From NCBI GenBank assembly GCA_026399755.1, contig JAPLQI010000133.1, positions 1 through 64,000 of the forward strand: DNA of 64,000 nucleotides, in the 5' to 3' direction. Of this stretch, positions 23,596 to 32,316 are shown in pieces (within the stretch, counting starts at the first letter, position 1; every line of letters starts with the position of its first letter). The notes beneath the pieces are model-generated. The model ran no database searches. It had not been told where the DNA came from and saw only the letters and a program-made list of their open reading frames with translations. A program made the position numbers and the translations under genes. The DNA is from Pseudomonadota bacterium. Its GTDB lineage: Bacteria > Pseudomonadota > Gammaproteobacteria > Burkholderiales > Chitinibacteraceae.

Positions 23596-24798
23596 ATGCC
23601 TCACTTGGATAAATGGCGTGGCCGGGTTGCCCTCGTTGTCGACGATTCCCCTAGCCATCTTTTTGTAGCCGTTGAATGCCTCAAAGACCTTGGCTTTGCC
23701 AGCGTATATCAAGCCGAAAATGGCAAGGAAGCGCTCAGAATATTGCAAACACTGGAACAAGTTGACTTCATCCTTACCGACCTAAGCATGCCCGGCATGG
23801 ATGGCATTGAATTGCTTGGCTGCCTAGCCAAGGCACCCAAACATTATTTTATTTCGGTCATGAGCGGCGTGCCACGCGATGTACTCGACACCGTACAGGG
23901 GATTGCTGACGCCTCTAATCTAGAATTACTCGCAGTGATGCCCAAGCCGGTCACCATAGAAAGCATGAGCGCTCTATTAAAAAAATCCGACCCAGATTTA
24001 CATGCCAGCGGCCCCGCTTGGCCACAATTTGAATTTAGCGTTGACGACGTGGCCCTAGCGATGGACGCGCAAGAGTTGCGCCTTTATTTTCAGCCCAAAG
24101 TCACCATTGTCGATAAAAAAATAGTGGGCTTTGAAGCGCTAGCGCGCTGGCTACACCCCACGCATGGCGTTTTACCACCTATTGCGTTTATTCATCATGT
24201 AGAGCAAGGCGATTTGGCGCTGCGATTTTTTTATGCTTTATTGAGCACTGCTTGCGATATGGTAAAGACCCTGCAAACGGTAGTAGAAGAAATACATTGC
24301 TCCATCAACTTGCCCGTCCCTTTACTAGATAATGCCGAGCTGGTGGATAAAATGCAGGCCATCGTCGAAGCCAAAGGAGTTGAAAGTAAATTTATTATCA
24401 TTGAGGTTACAGAAACCACTTTAATGTCTAATCTAGCCACTTTTTTAGGCGCTTTAGCGAGATTGCGGATTAAAGGATTTGGTTTGGCGATGGATGATTA
24501 CGGCACGGGGTATTCTTCAATGAAACAACTCTCTCGCTGCCCATTTACCGAAATTAAAATCGATAAAGAATTCGTGCACGACGCCGCCAACAGCCCCAAA
24601 AAACTGGCCATTTTAACGTCGGCTATTTCCATGAGCCAGCGCCTCAATCTAAAAGTAGTGGCCGAAGGCGTAGAAAACGCCGACGATTGGGAGCAGCTAT
24701 CTGCCTTAGGCTGCGATATTGCTCAAGGCTATTTTATTAGTAGGCCGATACCGGAAGAAAAAGTATTGGAATGGATCGCAAAATGGCAACGCCCTTAG
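23596..24798 (+). CDS. Response regulator with EAL cyclic-di-GMP phosphodiesterase domain
   Basis: This 400-residue protein has a receiver domain (about 10-125; VVDDSPSH, phospho-Asp in ILTDLSMPGMDG, Lys in VMPKPV) and an EAL domain (about 155-395). The catalytic set looks complete: EALARW, the Asn of SINLPV, Glu in IIIEVTET, DDYGTGYSS, the Lys in IKIDKEFV, Glu in VAEGVEN and QGYFISRP. It should therefore hydrolyse cyclic di-GMP rather than only bind it. It begins eight bases after cheB at the end of the cluster. This suggests that the CheA kinase controls local cyclic-di-GMP as well as CheY; the phosphotransfer is inferred from position. Confidence 0.9.
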   Translation: MPHLDKWRGRVALVVDDSPSHLFVAVECLKDLGFASVYQAENGKEALRILQTLEQVDFILTDLSMPGMDGIELLGCLAKAPKHYFISVMSGVPRDVLDTVQGIADASNLELLAVMPKPVTIESMSALLKKSDPDLHASGPAWPQFEFSVDDVALAMDAQELRLYFQPKVTIVDKKIVGFEALARWLHPTHGVLPPIAFIHHVEQGDLALRFFYALLSTACDMVKTLQTVVEEIHCSINLPVPLLDNAELVDKMQAIVEAKGVESKFIIIEVTETTLMSNLATFLGALARLRIKGFGLAMDDYGTGYSSMKQLSRCPFTEIKIDKEFVHDAANSPKKLAILTSAISMSQRLNLKVVAEGVENADDWEQLSALGCDIAQGYFISRPIPEEKVLEWIAKWQRP

Positions 24799-24944
24799 CG
24801 ACGAAACGCCCTACAATTCCTTGCTAATGGATTTAAAGCTTGAATCTTCGCCTAATTAAAACCTATATTCATAAATACAATCACGCCGGTTTTTTAAGTA
24901 CCTAGGCATAACACCCAATACTTTTCAATTATGTATTTTTCTTA

Positions 24945-24987
24945 GCACCAAGGGCCGGTGCGCAAGAAAGGCACTTGCACACCCTAC
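24945..24987 (+). repeat. TAGGGTG hairpin repeat, right half copy
   Basis: The stretch GCACCAAGGGCCGGTGCGC, then AAGAAAGGCACTTGCACACCCTA, matches the right half of the 70-base hairpin element. The left arm is missing. The flanking sequence on the right (TTTAAAAATGCGTGATAACTTATG) resembles the flank of the full copy at 26817, so the unit once was longer. Confidence 0.75.
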
Positions 24988-25042
24988 GAGTTCACCTATT
25001 TTTCCCTTTAAAAATGCGTGATAACTTATGTCGAACTACTTA

Positions 25043-26002
25043 TCAAACCAATACATTCCTAGCCTCGCCCGCTAAAAATGCATCAATATTATGAATCAGC
25101 TGATCTGCTAATTGCTGCATAGTGAATTGCCCTGCCCATGCAATATGCGGGGTAATAATTAAATTAGGCAGGCTGATATCCAATAAGACATTGCCGTTTC
25201 TAGGCGGCTCGGTGATTAAAACATCTAGCCCTGCCCCGCCTAATTGGCCTGTTTGCAAAGCATGTAATAAGGCCACCTCATCGACCAAACCACCTCGGGC
25301 GGTATTAATCAGTACCGCATTGTTTTTCATTAAAACCAATTCTGCGGCGCCAATTAGATTATTGGTTTCGGCATTAAAAGGGCAATGCAAGCTTAATACA
25401 TCTGCGCGGGCCAATGCCTCTTTGAAATTGACAAAGCCATCCCTCACGCTACTCGCGCTTTTTCTTTCTGCAAAAATCACCTCCATCCCTATCGCCCTAG
25501 CCAGCGTCGCCATGGCTTGGCCTAATGCGCCAGAGCCAATCAAGCAGAGCGTGCTGCCTGCTAAATCGTGTATCGGCGCAGAAAAATGGCAGAAGCTTGC
25601 GGCCTGTTGCCATTTGCCCGCCTCTACATCGGCGCGATACGTGAGTAGCTGCCGACGCAAAGCCAGCATTAACATCAGCGCATGTTCAGGCACTCCGGCT
25701 AGGGCGTAATCACGAATATTACAAACGCGTATCCCCCGCGCCTTGCAAGCCGCCAAATCAATCTGGTTATAACCCGTTGCAGCTACTGCAATCAGTTTGA
25801 GATTTGGACAAGCCGCGATCGTGGCTGCCGTCATCGGCACTTTATTGCTAATGGCAATATCTGCATTAAATAGGCGCTCGGCCACCTTATCGTCGGTAGT
25901 ATTGGCATATTCCTGCCATTGATGCGGCGCTTTTAAGGGGAGTAGAGTAAGCGGCAAAGAGTCTCTATCTAAAAATACAATTCGTGGCAGCATCGCTTGC
26001 AA
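25043..26002 (-). CDS. D-2-hydroxyacid dehydrogenase, NAD-binding
   Basis: This 319-residue member of the D-isomer-specific 2-hydroxyacid dehydrogenases interconverts 2-oxo and D-2-hydroxy acids. The N-terminal catalytic subdomain is followed by the Rossmann part with LCLIGSGALGQAMATLARAIG, then NTARGGLVDE with the catalytic Arg region and EPP with the Glu. The His is in ITPHIAWA. Glycerate/glyoxylate reductase is the closest general description; the exact substrate is not clear. The start at 26002 is TTG with AGAGGG seven bases upstream; ATG three codons later is possible. It diverges from the DJ-1 family gene at 26038. Confidence 0.88.
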   Translation of the reverse strand: MQAMLPRIVFLDRDSLPLTLLPLKAPHQWQEYANTTDDKVAERLFNADIAISNKVPMTAATIAACPNLKLIAVAATGYNQIDLAACKARGIRVCNIRDYALAGVPEHALMLMLALRRQLLTYRADVEAGKWQQAASFCHFSAPIHDLAGSTLCLIGSGALGQAMATLARAIGMEVIFAERKSASSVRDGFVNFKEALARADVLSLHCPFNAETNNLIGAAELVLMKNNAVLINTARGGLVDEVALLHALQTGQLGGAGLDVLITEPPRNGNVLLDISLPNLIITPHIAWAGQFTMQQLADQLIHNIDAFLAGEARNVLV

Positions 26003-26037
26003 GTTATATCCCTCTCAATGTGTTAAAAGGCACGAAA

Positions 26038-26589
26038 ATGAATCAAGTCGATCTCTTTTTGGCAACTGGTTTTGAAGAAATAGAATTAGTCACGGTACTG
26101 GATATTTTACGCCGCGCCGATATTAGCACTCGCCTGATCTCGATTGATAGCAAGTTGGCAGTGACGGGGGCGCATCAAATCACGATTAAGGCAGATCTTG
26201 CCATGAGCAGCGCAGATCACCATGCACACATGCTGGTACTGCCCGGCGGCGGGCCTGGCACTCAGGCCATGCTGGCTTGCACCGATTTGCATCTTCGCTT
26301 GCAACAACACCTTGCGGCAGGCAAGCCCATAGCCGCTATTTGCGCCGCACCTATGGTGCTAGCCAAAGCCAATCTCCTCAAGGGAATGAATGCCATTTGC
26401 TACCCCGGCTGCGAAGCGGCTTTGCTTGAAGCGGGGGCAAATATTGTGATGGAAAGCGTAGTAGTTGATGGACTAATCACCACCTCACGCGGCCCCGGCA
26501 CAGCGGCTGCATTTGCTTTCGAGCTGGTTCGCCAGCTTAAGGGCGACGCACTATCGCAACAACTCAGCAAAGAAATGCTGTTTTCTTAA
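26038..26589 (+). CDS. yajL: DJ-1/PfpI-family protein, YajL-like
   Basis: This 183-residue DJ-1 superfamily protein has the acidic residue of TGFEEIELVTVLDIL, the nucleophile Cys in AAICAAPMVLAKANLL, and a C-terminal VDGLITTSRGPGTAAAFAFEL. Family members such as YajL act as protein chaperones or deglycases against methylglyoxal damage and oxidative stress; the exact activity is debated. The start at 26038 is chosen because AAAAGG lies eight bases upstream and the family sequence begins immediately. The longer open frame upstream overlaps the divergent dehydrogenase gene. Confidence 0.88.
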   Translation: MNQVDLFLATGFEEIELVTVLDILRRADISTRLISIDSKLAVTGAHQITIKADLAMSSADHHAHMLVLPGGGPGTQAMLACTDLHLRLQQHLAAGKPIAAICAAPMVLAKANLLKGMNAICYPGCEAALLEAGANIVMESVVVDGLITTSRGPGTAAAFAFELVRQLKGDALSQQLSKEMLFS

Positions 26590-26598
26590 AAGGTATCA

Positions 26599-26660
26599 CT
26601 CGGTGAAACCCAAGCCTTGAACCACGGAGACTACAGAGGGCAGGGAGTTTCACACAGGAA
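26599..26660 (+). repeat. CACAGAG-type element, half copy
   Basis: AACCCAAGCCTTGAACCACGGAG, followed by CTACAGAGGGCAGG, resembles one arm of the inverted-repeat element at 55749-55864 (AAACCCAAATCTT...CACGGAG). No matching second arm is present here. Confidence 0.45.
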
Positions 26661-26682
26661 AGCAAAGCCTGTTCAAAATATC

Positions 26683-26754
26683 GTCATTCCCGCATGCCTT
26701 TGGTGGGAATCCAGTTGCGTAGCTGGATCCCCGACACAAATATTCGGGGATGAC
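26683..26754. repeat. ATTCCC...GGGAAT dispersed repeat, resembling dRS3-type elements
   Basis: GTCATTCCC at 26683 is mirrored by GGGGATGAC ending at 26754, and inside it ATTCCC pairs with GGGAAT, followed by CCAG/CTGG. This is a common form of intergenic repeat in proteobacteria and resembles the dRS3 repeats of Neisseria, though the spacer between ATTCCC and GGGAAT is longer (13 bases instead of 8). Confidence 0.65.
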
Positions 26755-26816
26755 AGGCCACACTCGGGATAAGTGCTTTGGTATAACATCCTGTATTTTT
26801 AAAAAATGGATTTTCG

Positions 26817-26886
26817 TAGGGTGCAAAACGACGAAGTCGTTACGCACCAAGGGCCGGTGCGCAAAAAAAAGCACTTGCACACCCTA
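26817..26886 (+). repeat. TAGGGTG...CACCCTA hairpin repeat, copy 2
   Basis: This 70-base imperfect palindrome begins TAGGGTGCAAAACGACGAAG and ends GCACTTGCACACCCTA, with GCACCAAGGGCCGGTGC at its centre. Both flanks also mirror each other loosely (TAAGT...GTATTTTTAAA on the left, TTTAAAAATAC...ACTTA on the right), giving a unit of roughly 175 bases. Confidence 0.85.
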
Positions 26887-26959
26887 TGAAAACCGCATGC
26901 TTTTGCATTTAAAAATACCTGATCACTTATGCCTAATTACTTAAAATATCTGCCCCAAA

Positions 26960-26987
26960 AGAAAAGCCCACATCTGTGGGCTTTTCT
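26960..26987. terminator. Bidirectional intrinsic terminator
   Basis: AGAAAAGCCCACA and TGTGGGCTTTTCT are perfect 13-base arms around a two-base loop. It is placed four bases after the stop of the minus-strand cheR at 26991. Confidence 0.85.
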
Positions 26988-26990
26988 TAG

Positions 26991-27806
26991 TCAGGCTAAT
27001 TCATACACCGTTTTGCCTCGCAATTTAAATAATTGCACTGCGTGATAAAGGTTTTCCGAATGCCCCACTACCAATAAGCCTGATGGTTTCATTTGCGGCA
27101 CAAAACGCTCTAGGATTTTAAGCTGGGTGGGTTTATCAAAATAAATCATTACATTACGACAAAAAACCACATCAAATGGGCCGCGTGTGGTCCACGTAGA
27201 CTCCACCAAATTCTGTCGTTTAAATGTAATCAAATCACGTAGCTCTTGCTTGGCCTGATAGCGCCCATCGGGCAGCTTATCAAAGAAGCGCTTCACCCTT
27301 TGCGGCCCCATGCGCTCGACTTCTTCGCCAGCATAAATACCGATACGGCCCGTTTCTAGCACATTCGTGTCTAAATCAGTTGCAGTCACTTTAACCGGCG
27401 GTCGCATGCTATCGAATGCTTCACAAGCAGTCATGGCAATACTGTATGGCTCCTCCCCTGTGCTTGAGGCTGACGACCATACATGCAGCCCGCCCGCACT
27501 GCGATGCGCCAGCAAATGCTCTGCCAAAATCGGGAAATGATGCGCTTCCCGAAAAAACGAGGTGAGATTGGTAGTGAGGGAGTTCGTAAACAATTCAAAT
27601 TCTTTACTATTGCCCCGCTCTAAAAGCTGTAAATAATCATTAAATGACTGCAAACCTAAAGCGCGCAAACGCTTGGCTAAACGGCCATAAACCATATCTT
27701 GTTTAGCAGGAGAGAGCGCAATGCCTGCGTAGTTATAAATTAACTTACGCACCTTTTCGAAGTCTTGCTCTGTAAATTGAAATTCGCGAGAAGGCGATGG
27801 CAGCAT
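26991..27806 (-). CDS. cheR: Chemotaxis methyltransferase CheR, second paralogue
   Basis: This 271-residue CheR is distinct from the one in the che cluster. The N-terminal domain begins FTEQDFEKVRKLIYNYAGI, then LTTNLTSFFREAHHF. The SAM motif is WSSASSTGEEPYSIAM, followed by TATDLDTNVLETGRIGIY and VVFCRNVMIYFDKPTQ. It matches the canonical betaproteobacterial flagellar CheR, so it may serve the main flagellar chemotaxis receptors while the cluster copy serves its own array. It stands alone, followed by a terminator and preceded by ubiD on the same strand with 64 bases between. Confidence 0.92.
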   Translation of the reverse strand: MLPSPSREFQFTEQDFEKVRKLIYNYAGIALSPAKQDMVYGRLAKRLRALGLQSFNDYLQLLERGNSKEFELFTNSLTTNLTSFFREAHHFPILAEHLLAHRSAGGLHVWSSASSTGEEPYSIAMTACEAFDSMRPPVKVTATDLDTNVLETGRIGIYAGEEVERMGPQRVKRFFDKLPDGRYQAKQELRDLITFKRQNLVESTWTTRGPFDVVFCRNVMIYFDKPTQLKILERFVPQMKPSGLLVVGHSENLYHAVQLFKLRGKTVYELA

Positions 27807-27870
27807 GGTGATCCTTTAATCAATTTCTTAGAAACTAGGTGGGACGTATAAAATTCTTTTTCTAAATGTG

Positions 27871-29394
27871 TTATAGCCCCAAATCAGACCAAATAGCATC
27901 TACTCGCGCTTTAACTGCATCATCCATTTTGATGGTTGTGCCCCATTCACGGCTGGTTTCACCCGGCCATTTATTGGTGGCATCCAGCCCCATCTTTCCG
28001 CCTAGCCCGCTAATGGGGGAGGCAAAGTCCAGATAATCAATCGGCGTGCTTTCTACCAAGGTGGTATCCCTTACCGGATCCATACGGGTGGTGATTGCCC
28101 AGATGACTTCTTTCCAGTCGCGGATATCAATGTCGTCGTCCACCACCACAATAAACTTGGTGTACATAAACTGACGCAAGAATGACCACACACCAAACAT
28201 CACCCGCTTGGCGTGGCCTGGGTAGGATTTTTTGATGGAAACAATCGCCATCCGATAGCTGCAGCCCTCAGGCGGCAAATAGAAATCGGTAATTTCGCTA
28301 AATTGCTTTTGCAAAATAGGCACAAACACTTCGTTTAAAGCCACGCCTAGCACCGCAGGCTCGTCTGGCGGCTTGCCGGTATAGGTGCTGTGGTAAATAG
28401 GATCTTTACGCGTGGTGATGCGCTCCAGCGTAAACACGGGGAACCAGTCTTTTTCATTGTAATAACCGGTGTGATCCCCATACGGGCCTTCCAGCGCATA
28501 CAGGTAACCGCCCACTTCTTTAAGCGGAATCCCTGCCTCACTCACGCCGCTAAAGCCTTTCTCGGCAGGCTGAATATGCCCTTCGAGGATAATCTCGGCC
28601 CGAGCAGGCACTTGCAGATCAGAGCCTAAGCACTTGACCAACTCAGTTTTTGAGCCACGCAGCAGGCCTGCAAATTGATATTCAGAAAGCGTATCGGGAA
28701 CAGGAGTAACTGCACCAAGAATAGTCGCTGGATCGCAGCCCAAAACCACGGCAATCGGGAAAGGCTGGCCCGGGTTGTGCAGCGCGTGCTCTCTAAAATC
28801 TAAAGCTCCGCCGCGATGCGCCAGCCAACGCATAATCACCTGATTGCGACTAATCACCTGCTGGCGATAAATGCCTAAATTCTGACGCTTTTTATTCGGG
28901 CCACGCGTCACCACCAAGCCCCAAGTAATTAGCGGAGCAGCATCTTCTGGCCAGCAGTGTTGAATCGGAATACGCGCTAAATCGACCGCATCGCCCTCCC
29001 AAACCACTTCTTGGCAGGGGCCATTTTTGACTTCTTTGGGCGCCATATTCAGGATTTGCTTGAGCAGCGGCAATTTATCCCAAGCATCTCGCAAGCCTTT
29101 GGGCGGCTCTGGCTCTTTTAAATAAGCCAGTGTCTTGCCAATTTCGCGCAGCGCGCTAATTTCAGCCGCGCCCATGCCGTTAGCAACCCTTGTTGGCGTG
29201 CCGAATAGGTTAGCCAGCACGGGCATCGTATGGCCGGGGACGTTCTCGAACAAAATAGCCGGCCCTGCTGCTCGCAGGGTGCGGTCACAAATTTCGGTCA
29301 TTTCAAGGTAGGGCGAGACAGGCACTTTCACCCGTTTTAACTCGCCGCGCCTTTCTAGCTGGTCAATAAAATCACGTAAATCTCGATATTGCAT
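27871..29394 (-). CDS. ubiD: 4-hydroxy-3-polyprenylbenzoate decarboxylase UbiD
   Basis: This 507-residue member of the UbiD family is the prenylated-FMN-dependent decarboxylase of ubiquinone synthesis. It starts [19 protein letters not shown], the standard N-terminus, and shows [32 protein letters not shown] with the prFMN-binding residues, and AFGVW-like [19 protein letters not shown]. Length is that of the family (about 490-500). The partner flavin prenyltransferase gene ubiX is not in the window. It is preceded by the mutarotase gene on the same strand. Confidence 0.95.
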   Translation of the reverse strand: MQYRDLRDFIDQLERRGELKRVKVPVSPYLEMTEICDRTLRAAGPAILFENVPGHTMPVLANLFGTPTRVANGMGAAEISALREIGKTLAYLKEPEPPKGLRDAWDKLPLLKQILNMAPKEVKNGPCQEVVWEGDAVDLARIPIQHCWPEDAAPLITWGLVVTRGPNKKRQNLGIYRQQVISRNQVIMRWLAHRGGALDFREHALHNPGQPFPIAVVLGCDPATILGAVTPVPDTLSEYQFAGLLRGSKTELVKCLGSDLQVPARAEIILEGHIQPAEKGFSGVSEAGIPLKEVGGYLYALEGPYGDHTGYYNEKDWFPVFTLERITTRKDPIYHSTYTGKPPDEPAVLGVALNEVFVPILQKQFSEITDFYLPPEGCSYRMAIVSIKKSYPGHAKRVMFGVWSFLRQFMYTKFIVVVDDDIDIRDWKEVIWAITTRMDPVRDTTLVESTPIDYLDFASPISGLGGKMGLDATNKWPGETSREWGTTIKMDDAVKARVDAIWSDLGL

Positions 29395-29419
29395 ACACAG
29401 AACTCAGGCAAACTAACGA

Positions 29420-30316
29420 TTACTCGGACAAACTCATGGTGGCGCGGTAAACGCCGCCTGCAGGAATCGACACCGCATGATCGAGCACATCACCGCGCTC
29501 TACACACACAAAGCCAGAATGATTACCTGCCCCCACATCGGCCATCTTTTCGGCGTCTTCCCATGGATTCCAGACAATCGTGCAATGGGTATCACTGATT
29601 ACTTTAATTTGCCCCGCAGCATGCTTAATCACTTGCGTCGTCGGCACATCTAAATAAACGCGATCCGTGAGTGCTTGCATCTGCAAATCGCCCGCCTGTA
29701 ATTGCCGTGGATGGCCTTCTAGCAAGGTGTTGACATAGGTGCAGCCATCCAAGCCACTAATCGTGATCTCATTAACATCGGGCACGGCGAGGTAGCTATG
29801 GAAAGCCTGAGAAAATGGCGCGGCCTTATCGCTTAAATTCTCAACGCTTAACTCTAGGTTTAATTCTCGGCCTACCGTCAGCGCTAAGCGAAACTCAAAA
29901 GCATGAGGCCAAAGCGCTTGCGTTTCAGCCGTGTCATGCAGTTCCAGCACAACCTTGATTGCCCCATCATTTAAGATTTCTACTTCGCAAACATCCCAAT
30001 TTGAAGAGCGGGCAAAGCCATGTGCAGGCAAGCCATCAGGATGACGACCAAACCACGGCATGCAGAGCGGAATACCGCCACGAATCGCTTTTGTCTTGGC
30101 AAAGATGGCCTTAGACGATACCCAAAGCAACTCACGCCCGCCTTGTGGCACAAAAGACAATAAATGCGCACCTTGCAAAGCGAGCGTGGCCGAGCCTAGC
30201 TCGCCCTTAATTTGCAGCAGTGGCAAACCCGGCTCTTCACCACCGTATAAATCGACTGATGAACAAAGGCTAATTTCAGGGATAGTTGCCAGCAAGGTGG
30301 CAAGATTCGCTTGCAT
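29420..30316 (-). CDS. yeaD: D-hexose-6-phosphate mutarotase, YeaD-like
   Basis: This 298-residue aldose-1-epimerase-superfamily protein interconverts the anomers of glucose-6-phosphate. Typical stretches are LLWVSSKAIFAKTKAIRGGIPLC, PWFGRHPDGLPAHGFARSS (with the substrate-binding His/Arg), FSQAFHSYLAVPDV and VWNPWEDAEKMADVG near the end, followed by FVCVERG. Its role is carbohydrate housekeeping in the cytoplasm. It lies 26 bases upstream of ubiD on the same strand, so read-through is likely. Confidence 0.9.
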   Translation of the reverse strand: MQANLATLLATIPEISLCSSVDLYGGEEPGLPLLQIKGELGSATLALQGAHLLSFVPQGGRELLWVSSKAIFAKTKAIRGGIPLCMPWFGRHPDGLPAHGFARSSNWDVCEVEILNDGAIKVVLELHDTAETQALWPHAFEFRLALTVGRELNLELSVENLSDKAAPFSQAFHSYLAVPDVNEITISGLDGCTYVNTLLEGHPRQLQAGDLQMQALTDRVYLDVPTTQVIKHAAGQIKVISDTHCTIVWNPWEDAEKMADVGAGNHSGFVCVERGDVLDHAVSIPAGGVYRATMSLSE

Positions 30317-30355
30317 AGAAAAACTCCTAAATAGGTCATCATCAAAAGCCGATCA

Positions 30356-30775
30356 TTACGCTGGGCGGCGAGGCACCCAAACCAAGGCATCGCCATCAAT
30401 TACTTTTTCGCCTTTTACCCAGCATTCTGTTTGTAGGCGAACGCGTTGCTTATCTTGTAATACTTCTAGCACGGTGACTAAAGCGGTCACGGTATCGCCA
30501 ATTTTTACCGGCTTTAGAAACTTTAAATTTTGCCCCATATAAATCGCACCCGGCCCCGGCAGACGCGTGCCAATCACCGTTGAAATAAGGCTAGCACTTA
30601 ACATGCCATGTGCAATACGCCCGCCAAAACGAGTATTGGCGGCATATTCTTCATCAATATGCATGGGGTTATTGTCGCCAGAGATTCCGGCAAACAAGAT
30701 GACATCCGTTTCTGTGAGTGTTTTGCGATATTCAGCAGTTAAATTTGGCTGCAAATCTTCAATGTAATAGCTCAT
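30356..30775 (-). CDS. MaoC-family (R)-specific enoyl-CoA hydratase
   Basis: This 139-residue single hot-dog protein has the hydratase motif FAGISGDNNPMHIDEEYAANTRFGGRIAHGML. In this motif the Asp (GDNNP) and His (PMHID) form the active site that hydrates trans-2-enoyl-CoA to the (R)-3-hydroxy form. Such proteins (PhaJ-like) feed beta-oxidation intermediates into polyhydroxyalkanoate synthesis or act in other acyl-CoA pathways. No PHA synthase is visible nearby. It is upstream of the mutarotase gene on the same strand with 39 bases between. Confidence 0.88.
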   Translation of the reverse strand: MSYYIEDLQPNLTAEYRKTLTETDVILFAGISGDNNPMHIDEEYAANTRFGGRIAHGMLSASLISTVIGTRLPGPGAIYMGQNLKFLKPVKIGDTVTALVTVLEVLQDKQRVRLQTECWVKGEKVIDGDALVWVPRRPA

Positions 30776-30993
30776 TTAAAAACCTCTGCATTTATTGCGT
30801 GTGAAGGGATTGAACTTCAAACAAAATGACAATGTATTTTATTTAACTTAATAAAAGCACCATCAATATAAAGCAAAATATGAAATCAACAATTTAATTA
30901 GTCACAAAAAACACCCACACTCCGTAGCACCGCCAACAAGCCTAGCGATCGATAAGCCCACGCAGTGTTTTTAAAAAGAAGAAATACCTAGCG

Positions 30994-31869
30994 CTACTGC
31001 GGAGCTATTGTCTTACCTAGCCCAGCGCCACTATGGCGATAGGATGGTGACACAACAGGCATGCGATTTAAATCGAGCCAAGGAGAGAGCCACTTAAAAG
31101 TACGCCGGTAAGCATCTGAGCTGGCCTCTGGATTAAACCCTACAGAAACACTCGTTCCACCCAAAACCAAACGCTTTGTTTCATCCGCTTTCAAGCTTGC
31201 GTTATCGAAGTCATGAAAGGTCTCCGGATAAGTTACCAAGCGAAACGTCGGCTGATCAGACTTGGCAACGAGGGCACGGCAAGGCTCTGCAGGTGTCCAG
31301 TCATCATCTTCCCCCACTAATAATAATAGTGGCGCAGTCACTTGAAACTTATCTCGCGTCAGGTAGGCGCTACAAGAAGGAAAGAAACCTACCGCTACCC
31401 GCACCGAGGGTTGCTTTTGCCCCAAGAGCGCCAAAATGGAAGTCGCCCCATGTGACCAACCAATAACCCCCAAACGATCCCCATCGATTTCTTTACGCGT
31501 TTTCAGCCAATCCAAAGCATGGCGAGCATCTTCTGCGCGCATTCTTGGGCTCAAAGTGCGTTTACTCAGCGGCACAGAGCAAATCTCTTGTAGATCTCGA
31601 GCGCTAAAACTATCGAGTATCAATACTGCATAGCCTTTTTCTTGCAAAAGACTCGCCATCTTATCAGGGCGTGGATTCACCCCCGCCGTCTGACTGATCC
31701 CATTACAACCATGAAGCAATAAAACCGCCGCAGCAGGGCCCGCCTCAGGAAAAGGCGGCGGCAGATACTTCGCGGATAGAGTGATCTCTGCGCCAGGAAT
31801 CAAAACACGCTCAGCCCTAGCGGGTAAAGCAAAAACACTGAGCAGGCAAAACCAGTAAGTAATTCGCAT
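30994..31869 (-). CDS. Exported dienelactone hydrolase-family alpha/beta hydrolase
   Basis: This 291-residue alpha/beta hydrolase begins with a signal peptide (MRITYWFCLLSVFALPARA), so it acts outside the cytoplasm. The oxyanion region is VLLLHGCNGISQ, the nucleophile elbow GWSHGATS, the acid in LVGEDDDWTP and the His in YPETFHDFDN. That is a full Ser-Asp-His triad of dienelactone-hydrolase type, although classical dienelactone hydrolases use Cys. The substrate is unknown. An AT-rich 16-bp inverted repeat lies 36 bases upstream of the start. Confidence 0.85.
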   Translation of the reverse strand: MRITYWFCLLSVFALPARAERVLIPGAEITLSAKYLPPPFPEAGPAAAVLLLHGCNGISQTAGVNPRPDKMASLLQEKGYAVLILDSFSARDLQEICSVPLSKRTLSPRMRAEDARHALDWLKTRKEIDGDRLGVIGWSHGATSILALLGQKQPSVRVAVGFFPSCSAYLTRDKFQVTAPLLLLVGEDDDWTPAEPCRALVAKSDQPTFRLVTYPETFHDFDNASLKADETKRLVLGGTSVSVGFNPEASSDAYRRTFKWLSPWLDLNRMPVVSPSYRHSGAGLGKTIAPQ

Positions 31870-31905
31870 CGCATCTATAAATCAAACGTAGAACCCAACG
31901 ATAAA

Positions 31906-31955
31906 TTTGGTTTTTATTTATAACCACAACAAGATAGACATAAATAAAAACCAAA
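31906..31955. repeat. AT-rich inverted repeat upstream of the exported hydrolase
   Basis: TTTGGTTTTTATTTAT (31906-31921) and its exact complement (31940-31955) flank an 18-base spacer. On the minus strand the stem ends 37 bases before the ATG of the hydrolase, so it may lie in its leader or its promoter. Confidence 0.7.
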
Positions 31956-32316
31956 CACCCAACTATGGCCATTTCGGCGGATTTGACCCGTCCTAAATAC
32001 CATTTCTATCCTTAGCCCATCCTTTTTCCGACCATACACCTTACCTCTACATACTCGCAACTGGCAGAAAAAAACGCTTCATTACGGCTCAGCCAAGATG
32101 AACATTACTACAAGCTTGCCTAATCCAACGCAATAATGAAGTCAAGATTTCCACTACCTCCTGTCTACCCAGAGTGGCGCGCACTCTAACACATGGTGCA
32201 GTGCTTTACTAAACTGACTCGCCTAAAACCTTAGGCTCCTGCCAGCAAGCACAATACCGCAGTTTCTTTACATACGATCAAGATCAAATCAATGTAAGTT
32301 AAATCAAGGTGCAAGT
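31956..32316. other. Intergenic space between divergent genes
   Basis: About 360 bases with no supported gene. It must hold the promoter of the hydratase at 32317. A GATCAAGATCAA stretch at 32276-32287 resembles an FNR/ANR half-perfect site, but only 3 of 5 bases of the left half match. Confidence 0.4.

Noticed and set aside
25122-25709. 195-codon plus-strand frame inside the 2-hydroxyacid dehydrogenase gene
   Set aside because: It is a shadow frame; the minus-strand gene has full catalytic motifs across the same region.
32276-32289. FNR site before the hydratase gene
   Set aside because: ACGATCAAGATCAA matches only three of five bases in the left half, well below the site at 51656.
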